DNA of 64,000 nt, from NCBI GenBank assembly GCA_012934845.2, contig WNNJ02002182.1, positions 1 to 64,000 of the forward strand, given 5' to 3'. The first letter of the stretch is position 1. Each line of letters opens with the position of its first letter. Origin of the DNA: Pomphorhynchus laevis (lineage: Eukaryota; Acanthocephala; Palaeacanthocephala; Echinorhynchida; Pomphorhynchidae). Below are positions 21,980-34,703 of the stretch, piece by piece. The position numbers were made by a program, and so were the translations under genes. The notes below the pieces were generated by a model, which worked only from the letters and a program-made list of their open reading frames with translations, was not told the DNA's origin and ran no database searches.

Positions 21980-24900
21980 CTGCAATTCCAAAGTATAACA
22001 ATTTTAAGAATTTAAGAATATTATTATAAGTCATTCTTTATTTAATTTGCGAGGTCGATTCTTCAAATGATTTACAAATCAATAATTTTAATTCATTCAT
22101 TAATTTCTCTGCATAAATTAAAGTTTTTTAATTTAAAAAATTATTTTTTAAATTAAAATCTGGGAGCAAGATCAATAAAATATTTATTTTAAACACTAAT
22201 TTAACACAACCCGATTATTACCTTATAATGTGTTGTTTCAATTATCTTAATAATCTTAATTATCTAATTCTTAAGCTTCCTTGTATGAATTCGTATTTTG
22301 TTTATTATTTAAAACTAATTTCGTTAAGAATATAATCGTTAAGGATTGTATATTATATTATTTAATATAACTTTTATATTAATTAATTACTTAGTTATAT
22401 TATTTATAACTTTTATTTATAATTAACTTTTATGTATAAATTTTATTTATTTTAACAAAATTATTACCTTATAAACATCGTGTTGTTTTAATTATCTTAA
22501 TAATCTTAATTATCTAATTCTTAAGATTCCATGTATGAATTCGAACTTTGTTTATTATTCAAAACTAATTTTGTTAAGAATATAATCGTTAATGATTGTA
22601 TATTATATTATTTAATATAACTTTTATATTAATTAATTACTTAGTTATATTATTTATAACTTTTATTAACTTTTATTTATAATTAACTTTTATTTATAAA
22701 TTTTATTTATTTTAACAAAATTATTACCTTATAAACATTGTATTGTTTCAATTATCTTAATAATCTTAATTATCTAATTCTTAAGATTCCATGTATGAAT
22801 TCGAACTTTGTTTATTATTCAAAACTAATTTCATTAAGAATATAAACGTTAAGGATTGTATATTATATTATTTAATATAACTTTTATATTAATTAATTAC
22901 TTAGTTATATTATTTATAACTTTTATTAACTTTTATGTATAAATTTTATTTATTTTAACAAAATATTACCTTATAAACATCGTATTGTTTCAATTATCTT
23001 AATAATCTTAATTATCTAATTCTTAAGATTCCATGTATGAATTCGTATTTTGTTTATTATTCAAAACTAATTTCATTAAGAATATAATCGTTAAGGATTG
23101 TATATTATATTATTTAATATAACTTTTATATTAATTAATTAATTACTTAGTTATATTATTTATAACTTTTATTTACTTTTATGTATAAATTTTATTTATT
23201 TTAACAAAATATTACCTTATAAACATCGTATTGTTTCAATTATCTTAATAATCTTAATTATCTAATTCTTAAGATTCCATGTATGAATTCGTATTTTGTT
23301 TATTATTCAAAACTAATTTCGTAAATAACTTTATAGAATTATCGACTATTTTTACAAAATTGTTTATACTTTCATTTTAGTTTTGCATAAATTATATTCA
23401 ATTTTTCTATTGCTTTATAATTTAATGTTTCTTAATTATCTTTTGTCTAATTCTTTAGATTCCTTGAAGTAATTCGTGTCTTGGTTATTGTTCAAAATAT
23501 TTAACTAATTAGTTGTTTGTTACCTGTTACCAAACATTTATCTTTTATTAGTTGGTTACTGAGAACAAACTGTACAACGGACTAAGTTTTGGTACGTTCT
23601 AATTTATCATTTTATCATTTCATGCGTTTTTTTTCAATGTTTTTCTTGACAATAATGCGTATTAACGGCATCAACTATCGGATATAGTTATTTGCATTAC
23701 TTTTGGAATCCCAAGAGTGAGAATTTTTAAACCGGGCAGATTATATAATGGTAGCACACTCGTTGACCATTTTCAAGGAAAATAACTGTAAAGCTGAAAC
23801 CTCCTGGTATTAAAGCTACTGATAACAATTTTTCTTGAAAATGCTAGACATGTGTGCCACCGACAATTAAACGAATTTTGTTCCAAATATAGATGTCTTC
23901 TCGCCTTTAAATTTTCCTTTTCGATCACTGTTAATAGATTTAAAAATATATCAAATAACTCTAAAATTTCTAAATAAACTCGAAGTATAAATTCAAAATA
24001 CCTGGGACTGGTAAGTATTTGGTCCTTTGTAAGCGATTCTTGAAAAATTGAGTTTTGAACACTTTAACAGCGTCATGTAAGCAAGAAAAAATAGAGCAGT
24101 AGCAGCCATAATTGTCAACGTCATGCAAGCAATTAAGATACAAAGTCGTTTAACGGAAGATGATTTGATATTTTCTGACTGAATTTGAATTGTGACTTCG
24201 CTGTATGCATAGCGTCTTGGCATACCATGATCAAATGCAATAAGTCGGAGCAAATAATTTCCAGGTGGTACATGCTCACAGTATATACATCCGTTGAAAA
24301 TTTTAAAATATCTATGAGTTTCCATAGAAATCGAAACTGTTCCATTGACACCATTATCAGGATCTATGGTTTTTATGATACTTACGCAAATACTATTACA
24401 TGCGCCCTTGATAATTTTATGATTTGCTGGTGTAACAATTGTTGGGCTATTATCGTTAACATCGAGCACTTTTATTGTAACAAGAAGGCACCCTTGTTGA
24501 CTTTTACTGTGATCGGATCTGACCCCAGCATCACAAATACTTAGATTATAAACATCCTTTAATTCGCGATCTAGTTTATGCACAGTGTAGATTATACCTG
24601 ATGATGTGTTAATTGCGAACTCATTGCCAAATCCTACAAGTGTATAATAATGTGAATTGCTGTACACTTTAGTCCAGTTATGTAAATCCACTTGTCCTAT
24701 GCACTCTCCGACATTCACATTTTCGTATACGTCAAAGTGGTATTCAGGTAAGTAGTGAACATCTGTATATTCAGAATACTTACTGTTAATTTTTATTCGT
24801 ACAAACGATGTAGCATTGCGATTTTGAGAATCCACTACATGCACACTGGTTTCAAGCATATTATCAGATGATGTTGATTGCTGCCAACTAGATAAATTAA

Positions 24901-25846
24901 GAAACACATTTCCTGATATCTGATTAATTGTAAAGTATTTTTCATTTTTTCTTAAATAATATTGTAGTGGTTCATTACTTGAGGGACTTTTTGCATGGAC
25001 TGTCAAAACGGGAATAAGAGATTGACGATCAAGATCGGAAATACGAGAAAGCGTGTGTTCATATATAGGTTGTTCGAACCTTGGCCAGTTATCATTGGCA
25101 TTATTGATATCTAGACAAATATGAAAACTTATGTCCTCTGTTAAGCTAATCTGCATTTTGTATTTTTGCCGATTTTGCCTATGAAGTTTCACATTCGACA
25201 TTAATGCGTATGCCATATTAGGTGTGAGTTCAATCATTGATATATCATCGTTGGTTAAATTTGTTTTGAAATGCTGAAGTAGAAACGAAAATATCAAAGT
25301 ATTAGGGTTATCAATTTGAATAACAATTGTAGCAATAATTGTTTGCGGAAGAATCGGTTCGTTTACGGAAAAATAAAGAAAACTTTCATTAAAATATATA
25401 ACTTTCGCAGTACTTTCAACTAACGTCCACTGTAACTTTGGGTAAGCATTCGGAATAGCCGTTGCCACTGTGATGGAAAGATAATGATACATTCGCGCTC
25501 CTGTGTTCTTCTGTACTTCTTCCACTACAGCATTGAATTTACGAGAATCGTTATAGCTAAATGGATTTACGATAGAAATCCAGCCGGTTTCGTCGTCTAA
25601 TGAAATAGAGTTTGTAGACGTTGGTTTACTTATCCAACGGAAGTAAGAATCGTTATCTGATTTGTTATCATATTTAAGATTAATCGCATTCGGCATTGTT
25701 TTTCCTTCATACGCGGATAAATGGTGCACTATGACAGTGTCTTTGCTCGGCTTAATGATATCTTTCGTTGTTGAAAATGATGCAGAGAACAAAGTAAATA
25801 AAAATACAGAGACGTTCAGATAGTTTTGGAAACATCGGATGAACAT
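21812..25846 (-). CDS. Single-pass cadherin-family protein, 2 exons, 670 residues
   Basis: Calcium-dependent cell-adhesion type receptor. Exon 1 is 25846-24002 and exon 2 is 21979-21812; the intron (24001-21980) is GT-AG, phase 0. Residues 9-25 form a signal peptide. About five extracellular cadherin-like units follow. The first two are poorly conserved; later ones keep the calcium-binding linkers DINNANDNWP (246-255) and DVNDNSP (462-468), LDREL (425-429) and DPDNGVNG (495-502). One membrane helix spans about 568-594. The cytoplasmic tail is only about 76 residues. A large uninterrupted ectodomain exon is typical of protocadherins, but there are fewer repeats than usual, so I do not name a subfamily. 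The frame in exon 1 would otherwise stop two codons past the donor. Confidence 0.9.
22214..23330. repeat. Tandem array, about 250-bp unit x 4.5, in the cadherin intron
   Basis: Each unit starts with attaccttata and runs through gttgtttcaattatcttaat, gattccatgtatgaattcg, aagaatataatcgttaa and a run of AT words to ttattttaacaaaa. Starts lie near 22214, 22463, 22723, 22965 and 23211, giving unit lengths of about 249, 260, 242 and 246; the last copy stops near 23330. Length changes come from small AT insertions. Copies are very similar, so the array is young. It fills about half of the cadherin intron. Confidence 0.9.
23748..23864. repeat. Imperfect foldback in the cadherin intron
   Basis: Arms of about 37 bases: ggtagcacac...attttcaaggaaaa (from 23748) pairs with ttttcttgaaaatg...gtgtgccacc (to 23864). 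About 40 bases separate them. It looks like a small foldback transposon or hairpin relic. No open frame. Confidence 0.6.
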
Positions 25847-27044
25847 TATTCATTGTGTCTAAAATTATATAGTTTGAAATTATCACTAAAAGTAGATACT
25901 TATTTGAATATATTACTTATTTGAATGTTTTACGGAATATTAATTCAAAAAATCAAATTTATTTAGAGGTAAATATTTTATAATATTTTATTATATTTTA
26001 ATATCTTCAATATTTTATTTTGTAATTATTATCAAATGCGATTTTAATCCAATTAGTTTATCAAAAATCAATTGTAGCAATCAGTTGCTGTATAAAATTA
26101 CTAAAAAAGTTTAAATTTCTATATAAATAACAAATTCTAATGTAAATTAGTTTTCTTATAATAATCGATACGTCCAGGTTTTTACTTAACGTTTGCTTAA
26201 TAAATCATTTAGCTCCGCCATATTCTAATAGTATTGTGCCACCCACATTTGAATTTCATTAATAAAGAACAAATGTCGAAATACGCCTAAAGAGTCGAAA
26301 TGTCTTAAGGCGATATATTTGTTATGGCGATCATTTCGACAGCTAATTGCCAGGGAACTAGATATTTTTAACGAGTATCTAAATCCCTCATTTTCTCTAT
26401 AACGAACTGTCAACTCCGGCTCTGAAACCTTTATTCAAAGGGAATGCCTAAACGAACATCTGGAATTGAAGAAGTTGGAAAATATTTCTTGATCGCATAA
26501 AATATTGCAACCTCAAAATCTATTTGCATATTTTCTGGATTTAAGAATCCAGAAAATTTTGTCTGGATCTGAAAAAAATAAATAATAAATTCGATCTATC
26601 ACGAATTCGAAATATCGGTACAGAACCGAGTAAAACGTTCATGTAAAATTAATCAAGTAAAATTCGAATTGTTCTTTGCTTCGCAACAATCAAAACAATT
26701 ACTTGACATCGTCCTGATAAAAACACAGGTCAAGTCAAAAATTACAGAATTTCTTATATAGCAATAACACATCTTTCGTTTTGTACACATCAAACTGCAA
26801 AAACGGTTTTGAGACGAAAAACAAATTACAAAACAATTCTCAATGTTAATTAAATTGCTGAAATTTGTAAATTATTGTATTAATAAAATTTATTTAAAAA
26901 GCATTTGTAAACTAATAATTCAAATTCTAGATATTTAATTTCAATAATATTCTTTAATTTTATTACTCCGCCATACGAAATAGCCAAAATATTTCCAGTT
27001 TATTCAATATAAAAGAGGTAAAAACTTTAACTGAACCCTTGCTA
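25847..27044. other. Region 5' of the cadherin gene
   Basis: AT-rich, presumably containing the cadherin promoter. One perfect hairpin, ttttctggatt-taag-aatccagaaaa, lies at about 26532-26557. No other gene signal was seen. Confidence 0.35.
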
Positions 27045-27260
27045 TACTTGGTCAATGAATAGGGGCCGAAACCTTATAGCATAGCGGTTCCTCTTGCTGA
27101 CCTCTAATTATTCTGCTACAACGTCTGTTATTTATTAGTCAATTCATAAAAATTGACTCTTATTTTTAATTTAAATTTTAAATTTTGACTTTATATAAAT
27201 ATAAATTGTATAAAATATTTTATAATTATTTATTATTTATACTTTTTATTGAAATTAAAA
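27045..27260 (+). mobile_element. PLE-A 3' tail fragment
   Basis: Contains aggggccgaaaccttatagc, agcggttcctcttgctgacc and tttattagtcaattcataaa in the PLE-A order. Confidence 0.7.
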
Positions 27261-27392
27261 TATAATATTATAATATTATATTATAAGACGCTCATATTAA
27301 GAATCTTCTAATGCCCAAGGATACTTAATCTATTAGAATACATATATTTTACTACCAAACTTACCTAGTAATCATGACAATTCAAATTAGTT

Positions 27393-27610
27393 GTTGGGTC
27401 GAGGAATAGGGGCTAAAACATTATAACATGGCATATCCTCTTGATAACGTATAATTCTTATTCTGATACATCACCTGTTATTTATTAGTCAATTCATAAA
27501 AATTAAACTTATAAAAATAAGTTGTATAAAATCTTATATAATTATTTATTATTTACCTTTACTTTTATTTATATATTGTATATGATATGTAGATTCAGTT
27601 ACGTATACGA
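27393..27610 (+). mobile_element. PLE-A 3' tail fragment
   Basis: A more diverged tail than its neighbour: gaggaataggggctaaaaca, the ttattagtcaattcataaa word, and the terminal gtagattcagtta. Same orientation as the copy at 27045. Confidence 0.65.
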
Positions 27611-29030
27611 AAAAGTGGGATATTAATTTAAATAATTAGACGCTTAGCATTACCTAGATTTACATATTATTTAATTGATTTTAACCAATGCTTTGTTCAG
27701 GCATTTAAAATCAAATTTTTAATCACGTTAAAGTGCGACATATTGCAATCATTTGTTCATTTGTATGTAATTTCGTTTAACTAAATCAAAGTTAATGAGA
27801 AACTATTTATTTTTGAATATCGACATATTATAACATGATGAGAAAAGAGTGTAATTATAGATTGCAGTATCAATCGTATCTAGGAATGTATTCATGCATC
27901 TATACTTCCAAAAGTACAAAAGCATTTAAATTACAGTTTATCATTAAGAGTGAATACAGTTTGTTACCATTACATTACAAAAACCAATAAAATTTAAGTA
28001 AAATTAAGAATGTGGATTAAGCATTCACTAATTAACTGGTATTTATGAGTTCAGCAATCTTCCATAACTTACATTAAATACATTATTACATTCATGATAT
28101 TCTGATTAAGTTACTATTTAAACAGTTTTTTAATCGATTTTTTCAGCTGCCCTTTTATTTAGACTTTGTCAATAAACGCCAAAGGTAAACCTGTCAAATG
28201 ATAGTCCCGCATTTTTGCTTGGTTTTTAAGATAATTCAAAAAATATTTGACTGTTTTGTCAGATAAATACCAAAGCGCAAGTCAATCTCTGCTATTTTTC
28301 CAGGAATTCACAACAAAAATGGCAATTTGGCATATTCTATCGAATGTATTTCTATTTTCATCAGTGCATAACTGTATTTATAATTTTAGAAATCTATCAA
28401 CTTAAAAATGTGATAGCCCTGGAGAAATATTGCAAGTGTTAAATACTATTTCATAATCCACTTCAATCTAGACGATTTATAATCAAAAATGCAGAACAGG
28501 GCATTGTGCATTTAAAACTTAAATATTTAAAGGAATTTCAAGCATTAACATTATTTAAAATATGTGAAATCCCAATATTTTGAAAATCAATCATAATTTT
28601 ATTAAAAATATTCATTAATTTTTGTAAAATTACAAGAATTAAGAAAGTAGATGAATAGGTTTTACTCTAAAATGTTACAATATTTCGATAGTTCCTACTA
28701 TAAGTTTCATGAGATAAATTTTTTAGATAAAATTTTATGTTTTTATATAAATGTATGTGTTTTGATATAAATACTTGTATTATTGCTCTGCTATTGTTAT
28801 AAATATTATTTTTCAAATATTTTTTATCTTATAAAAATAAGAAGATAAAGTAAAATAGAATATATTTTAAATTCAAAATTATGTTCGATGACTCTCGTTA
28901 CTTTGTGATTCAGGACTGGGCTTACACTAAGTCCATAATATAGTTTAATATGATTTTTATGAATTTTTAAAAATTTGAAAAGGTTTTATTCCGATAAGTC
29001 ACAAAATGTCGATAGTTCCTGTTATAAGTT
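27611..29030. other. Intergenic AT-rich stretch
   Basis: No gene seen. It holds the 144-bp segment that also occurs inside PLE-A (28378-28521). Near 28680 is a word pair (gatagttcctactataag) resembling half of the hammerhead-like hairpins at 48-49 kb. Confidence 0.4.
28378..28521. repeat. 144-bp segment duplicated inside a PLE copy
   Basis: Identical at all but one base to 30583-30726, in the same orientation. This copy sits in plain intergenic sequence and is probably the source. See the finding on the patched PLE. Confidence 0.85.
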
Positions 29031-29270
29031 TCGAGAGATAAAACAGAATATTAAATATAACATTAATAATACAACACAATATTAAATAGTGAAAAGTTTC
29101 TTAAACTGATAAAGGGTTCTATCCTTAACAGACAAAATGAGTCTAATAATTCGAGAGATAAAACAGAATATTAAATATAACATTAATAATACAACACAAT
29201 ATTAAATAGCGAAAAGTTTCTTAAACCGATAAAGGGTTCTATCCTTAACAGACAAAATGAGTCTAATAAT
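29031..29270. repeat. Perfectly phased 120-bp tandem duplication
   Basis: 29031-29150 and 29151-29270 are the same 120-bp unit (starting tcgagagataaaacagaata) with two C/T differences. The junction is exact. Very recent. Confidence 0.9.
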
Positions 29271-29517
29271 TGGTTCAATAAATTATGTAAGAATTATAAA
29301 AAGTCATGCATAAAATGATTTTTCTGACTAAATTGTAGTCGTATACGATTTATGCTTTTAAAAATATGATAAATCGTATCGACAATTAATATTGTACTGA
29401 TATCTACATAATGACGACTTATCGACAAAAGTTTGTAAATTATTTTTACTTTCTTAGTTCTTATAAATTTATAAAAATTTAAAAAATAAAAGAATGGGTA
29501 TTTTTAATGTGTTATAA

Positions 29518-29895
29518 TTGTTTTTGTTTAAATATTTACAAAATGAGTTTAATAAATGTCTTAATAAGCTATTTACTGATAACAAAATTAGCGAGAATTA
29601 TAAAAAGTCATACGTTGCTAAGAATTCTAATACAGGCTTCCCATATATATTACCTAATATTCATAAAAATCATCATTATGCTTATTCAATTGTTTCATCG
29701 TATTCTACTTTATCAAATAAAATATCTAAACATATTTCAAATATCTTGAACACACCGTTTCAAACAATTATTAGTCGTTTATTAAAGATGTGCCCATTTA
29801 ATAACTTAATTAACAATAGACACGCTAAAGACGTTAAAATCGTTACTGCTAATGAAATTATTTATTACAAAACTGCTCTTGTTATCTACGATTGA
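29518..29895 (+). pseudogene. PLE reverse transcriptase N-terminal fragment
   Basis: A 125-residue open frame reads FPYILPNIHKNHHYAYSIVS, then SYSTLSNKISKHISNILN. A lead of this kind (L-P-x-I-H-K-N-P, then S-S-x-x-T-x-x-I-S-K) begins the reverse transcriptase domain of Penelope-like elements. The rest of this element is not attached. Fossil fragment. PLE is preferred to LINE because of the I-H-K-N word. Confidence 0.6.
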
Positions 29896-30029
29896 TATCA
29901 TCAGTGATATTTAGTAACTATCAGTCCAAGATTTTACTCTTAACAACGAAAAATGGACTAATTTGGGTATTTTATGTAATTAAGATGTAACAAGTCATTG
30001 TTCTATAATGGAATAGGAAGGGTATAAAA

Positions 30030-31650
30030 ATTGAATCAGATAATAAAACTATACCTATATTATATTAAAGTCCAAAATTACATAAAAATCCAATAAAACA
30101 TAGGTTCATATGTTGTGCTTTTAAATGTACATTAAAACCGCTTTCGGTTTATATGAATAAAATACTTAAAGTAACTAAAGCACACTTAAAAAAATGTTGT
30201 AGGATAATCGAAATTAATCCTGGTATAAAACACTACTTCAGTATTAATTCTACAAAATAATTTTTAGAACACACAAAAGGAATAAATTTTCAGAATATAA
30301 ATACGTACGATTTTAGTACGCTTTATACAAATCTAGATTTAGTAGATATTAAAGAAGCGTTAGTAAAATTAATTAATCTTATATTCGGAAAAAGATATAC
30401 ATATATATGTTATAATAATTATAACGCCTATCTAACAAAAATTAAACCATCGAGTAAATATAAATATATGGATAAAATTGAATTAATAGAATCCTTAAAT
30501 ATTTTAATAAATCAAAATTATTTAAAGGCAGGGACATCTATATTTAGACAAGTAAAAGGTGTTCCAATGGGTGGTACACCTTTTATAATTTTAGAAAACT
30601 ATCAACTTAAAAATGTGATAGCCCTGGAGAAATATTGCAAGTGTTAAATACTATTTCATAATCCACTTCAATCTAGACGATTTATAATCAAAAATGCAGA
30701 ACAGGGCATTGTGCATTTAAAACTTAGTAGCCCAATTACTAATTACTATTTAGCCCAATTACTACTATTACTATGGCAATAGTAGCCCAATTACTAATGA
30801 CTATCAATTACGATATCTATTCGATACATTGATGATTTATGTGTATTTAATTCTAGCAATGTTTATTCAATAAGCGAACGTATTTATCCAGGTAGCCTCA
30901 TTATTAATAAAACCAATATAAATCAAAAAGGAAGTATATATCTTGATATGAGCATAAAATCAACATCAATTAAAACTACTTTTAATTTATATCGTAAAGA
31001 TGACATATTTAAATTTACAAGAAACATTTTTGCATGAGCTTTCATGCATACCATATAATATAAAATATTATACATTAAATAATGAAATTTTAAAAATCGA
31101 TATAATATGTAATGATATTGGCTTTCTTCAAAATCATTTAAATAATTAAATAGATGCATATTTTAAACTGGTTTACTATAAAAATACCATCAAGCAGAAA
31201 ATAGTAAAATATATAAATCAACACAATAATATTAAAAATAAATTTAAAATAATTAGCGGAAAATTTTTATGGATGGATAATAAATAATATACTTTGTATT
31301 AGAATAAGATACTATATAATCAAATTTTATCAGAGGAAATACGTCATTAGTATATATTTGTCCCCGCTGCTAAGTTGGTCGAAGAGTTAAAGGCCGAAAC
31401 CTGATTACATAGAAGTTCTTCCTGATGATCTCTAATCCTTATTCTGATACAACTTATGTTATTTACTAGTCAATTCATAAAAATGGCGTTTATTTTAAAT
31501 TTCATTTTTTTAACTTGATTTAAATTATAGAAAATCTAAAAGCAATTATTAATTTTATTATTTAAGTATTAAATTTTGATTTAGCATTATTATGTTTTGT
31601 TTATTTTATAATTATATTAAATACATAGACTCAGTTAGCTGATTTGATTT
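30030..31650 (+). mobile_element. PLE-A, largest copy, with reverse transcriptase and 3' tail
   Basis: Fossil Penelope-like element. Coding landmarks in order: KPLSVYMNKILK (about 30135), YDFSTLYTNLD (from 30306), LINQNYLKAGTSIFRQVKG, GVPMGG (30558-30575), RYIDD (about 30822), then the C-terminal block up to WMDN (about 31282) and the tail to about 31650. No GIY-YIG endonuclease follows the reverse transcriptase; its frame ends shortly after the thumb region. So PLE-A belongs to, or has decayed into, a form without that domain at the C-terminus. The frame is broken in many places. A 144-bp foreign segment sits between GVPMGG and the catalytic RYIDD. Confidence 0.85.
30583..30726 (+). repeat. 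Inserted copy of 28378-28521 within PLE-A
   Basis: Interrupts the element directly after GVPMGG. It is followed by about 90 bases of scrambled host-element sequence in which tagcccaattacta occurs three times. Confidence 0.85.
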
Positions 31651-31689
31651 GTTTTATTTTAATTTACGATATAAGACCATATTGATGGA

Positions 31690-32480
31690 TGAACTATAGA
31701 TAATCTACTTGCATCAACACTAGCAGAGATATACGAGATATTGAGAAGATAACTGAAGGATTTTTGTTATGTAATTGATTAGTACCGATATGTAGATGAT
31801 GTGTTTATTGTCTGTAGAAGTATTAATTACCAATATTTGTTAAGTGTATAAAGTAAAAAAGATCCTTCTATACAATAGAAGTTACACGTTTTAAGTTTTT
31901 AAGAAAAATGAGTTAAAGGATTATTTTATCAGGAACATAGACGTTAACGGGTTGTTATCTAATTTAAATAGTTTTGATAAAGACATACATTGGAAAATTA
32001 CGGAGGAGCAAAATAATTCTTTAACTTTTTTAGATGTACTCGTTGGTAGGCTTCCAAACAATACTTTGAAAACATCAGTTTTTTAAAAAAGTTGGATTAA
32101 AACCTAATGTTGTTTCCAAGTCTTCAAATACACATAACACTTGGAAAGTAGCTGCTGTTAGCTCATTGTTTTTACGAAACAATTTGATTTGCTCCGATTC
32201 TGTCGAGATAAAAACGTGAGGGCTTAATAGTTGACACTTTAAGAGAAAACCAATTTCATAGTGGGCGGTTGAAAAGGCTTTATAAAAGACCAGAACTAAT
32301 AAAATTCGTATTTTTGGTCCTTTAAAAGAACGTAGGTATGTTGGGATTCCATATATCAATGATATATGGAATAATCGTTTTAAAAAATACGTTAATTAAA
32401 ACCAAATTCCAACATCCCCTGATATTGTTTTGTACAATAAAAGAATGCCTCAATTGTATAATTTTTAAAACAATTTTTGT
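31690..32480 (+). pseudogene. PLE reverse transcriptase C-terminal fragment, a second PLE family
   Basis: Pieces read LASTLAEIYE, YRYVDDVFIVC (the catalytic box), DIHWKITEEQNNSLTFLDVL, and near the end RYVGIPYINDIWNNRF. The order Y-V-D-D, then I-x-x-T-x-E-x-E...L-x-F-L-D, is characteristic of PLE-type reverse transcriptases. Words differ from PLE-A throughout, so this is a separate family. Several breaks. It abuts the end of the PLE-A copy at 31650. Confidence 0.7.
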
Positions 32481-34622
32481 TTTCGTTTAACTATACCTGA
32501 TAGTTCCTGGAAATTTAAAAATTTAAATGCAGATCAGGATGGATATAGTTTTAATAATTACTGATGGTACTGAGTAAAGGATTTTAATAGAATTTTTCAA
32601 CATTAATAAAAAATCAAGAAAATAAAACTTTTTAAATTTAAACTTTTAAAATTATGGTTTAAAACTTTCATTAAAATTTTGTAATAATAAATTCGAGTAT
32701 TTTATTTTTTCAAATTTAAAAAAGAATAACCAAAAGTACTAAAAAATAAAATCATTATAAAACATTAAGTAAATAACTAAAAATAAAACATTTTTAAATG
32801 TAAGAAAACAAGTTAAATTGTTTAAACTTGAAGATTGCTCGTTTAAATCATCTAATATATAAGACTTTAGTAAAAAATCGTAATTTCCTAAATTACGATT
32901 TTATATTAATTTTTCGTACTCACATGTGTGACTACGCCCGTACGCATACTCGCAGTTAACTGTCCTCTAAGTCGAGTTTGAATTATTGATCATTTCGAAA
33001 GTAATCAGAGAAATGTGGAAGGTCGTCAAATATTTGACGATTTCATGGTAAGAATGGTAATTTTGAAATTGAATGTAAGTAAAACTGTTTATTTTATTTT
33101 TCTTTGTCTAAGGCAAAGATAAAAAAGTACCTTTCATTTTGATCTAACATTTAGGTATTAAAAGAATTGTGCATATCATAATATAACTTAATAAAATTAC
33201 CTTTAGGAATCCCATTAGTTGAATGCTTCTTGCAACATTTTAAGTATTCTTCTTTGTATATCAGATGATAGTTGATGCCAACTCTTCGTTGTAAGAAACA
33301 GAATATATTAGACAAGCCGGTTGAATGATGGTTCTACAAACAACCTTTAATGTCGGATGAAGGCTCTCTTGCGACCTACCTCCAACAAATAAGTTATGGT
33401 TCTAATCGAAATACTACTTATCCGTAGAGTCTGTATAGATAGAATAGGCTACAACAAAACTATAAATTATGTTCATTTGGTGGAAAATACGAGAAACATT
33501 TCTCATCTAATTTTACGACATTTGCTTTTGAATAAAAACGAAAGTACAGTTAGCAGCAATGTCGATATAAATAGGCGGCATAACCATCCAGAATAACTCG
33601 ATTACTAGTAATGTACATTATGTATATAATTAACATTTTTATTTAAATACTTTTCCATTCTAAACCAAAAGATAAATCCAAGATATGCCATTAGACGCAT
33701 TTGAAGATATGATTTTATTGACATATAAGAATTCTATAGTTACAGAAAAATTGTATTTGGCAAATCATTAAATTTATTTTTACTAACTTTTGAGTTGTGT
33801 TTCTAAACTGAATTTAATGGATTAAATGTACATTTAATAAAATATGATAAATTTTTTTTATAAAATTTGATATTCGCATTTTTCAGTTTAAAAATTATTT
33901 TACTTGATTACGATATCAACTAAATATTATGAGGGCATCTAGTCGAACACTTCTTTACACAGGAAAAATTATTGCATAATTGAATTCAGTGTAGAACAAA
34001 ATTAAGAACTGCAAACTTTAAATACTTTTGAACCTAGTTTACGAGTAACGAATGTGTCAGATCGAAATAATATATAATAATATTATAATATTATAATAAT
34101 AAAATAATATCAAAGGAATATTACATGTAATTAGGCCTCTGATTAGATTAAACAATCAAAAACAATAAGTTAGTGATAAAAAATTATTGATTAAACAATC
34201 AAAAGCAATAATACGGTTAGTAATAAGGGTACACGAAAGAAATCAGTCAGTGCATTTTTAATTGAAAATTCTGTTAATTGTTAACTATAAATTAGAGACA
34301 TTATTATTGAAAAGAACTGAATACCAACGAAATTTGGCACTTATAATTTAAAAGACAATAAACGGGAATTAAAAAATCAAAGTAAAAAAGATTTAAGTAA
34401 AATAAAAATCAAACTTAAACCGGTAGTTTTTCAATGATGAAAGTTGAGAGTTCTTGAAAGTTTATGTAACTTGAAAGTTTTTTAGATTAGAGTTCATTAA
34501 AGTCATACTTGGAGCTATGACTGAATAATTAAAATTAAGTTTGTTAAATCGAATTAGCCATTTGATGATTTCGAATTGAATTCCTATATTTGTTGAGGTA
34601 TATAACAATGACATTTGCATAT

Positions 34623-34703
34623 GTGTGTAAAGGTTATATGATTACACACCATATAACCCGAAAATATTATATAGTGTATAATCATATAACCTTTTATACA
34701 CAC
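34623..34703. repeat. Long hairpin
   Basis: Arms gtgtgtaaaggttatatgat (from 34623) and atcatataaccttttataca (to about 34700) are inverted over some 27 bases with few mismatches. The loop is about 24 bases and itself repeats atataac. It could be a tiny foldback element. Confidence 0.7.

Noticed and set aside
24185-24544. 119-codon plus-strand frame opposite the cadherin exon
   Set aside because: Antisense shadow of the cadherin coding sequence.
33396-33596. FLYWCH or MULE-like zinc finger from the ending NVDINRRHNHPE
   Set aside because: Only the last few residues resemble such a finger; the Cys pair and aromatic words are absent.
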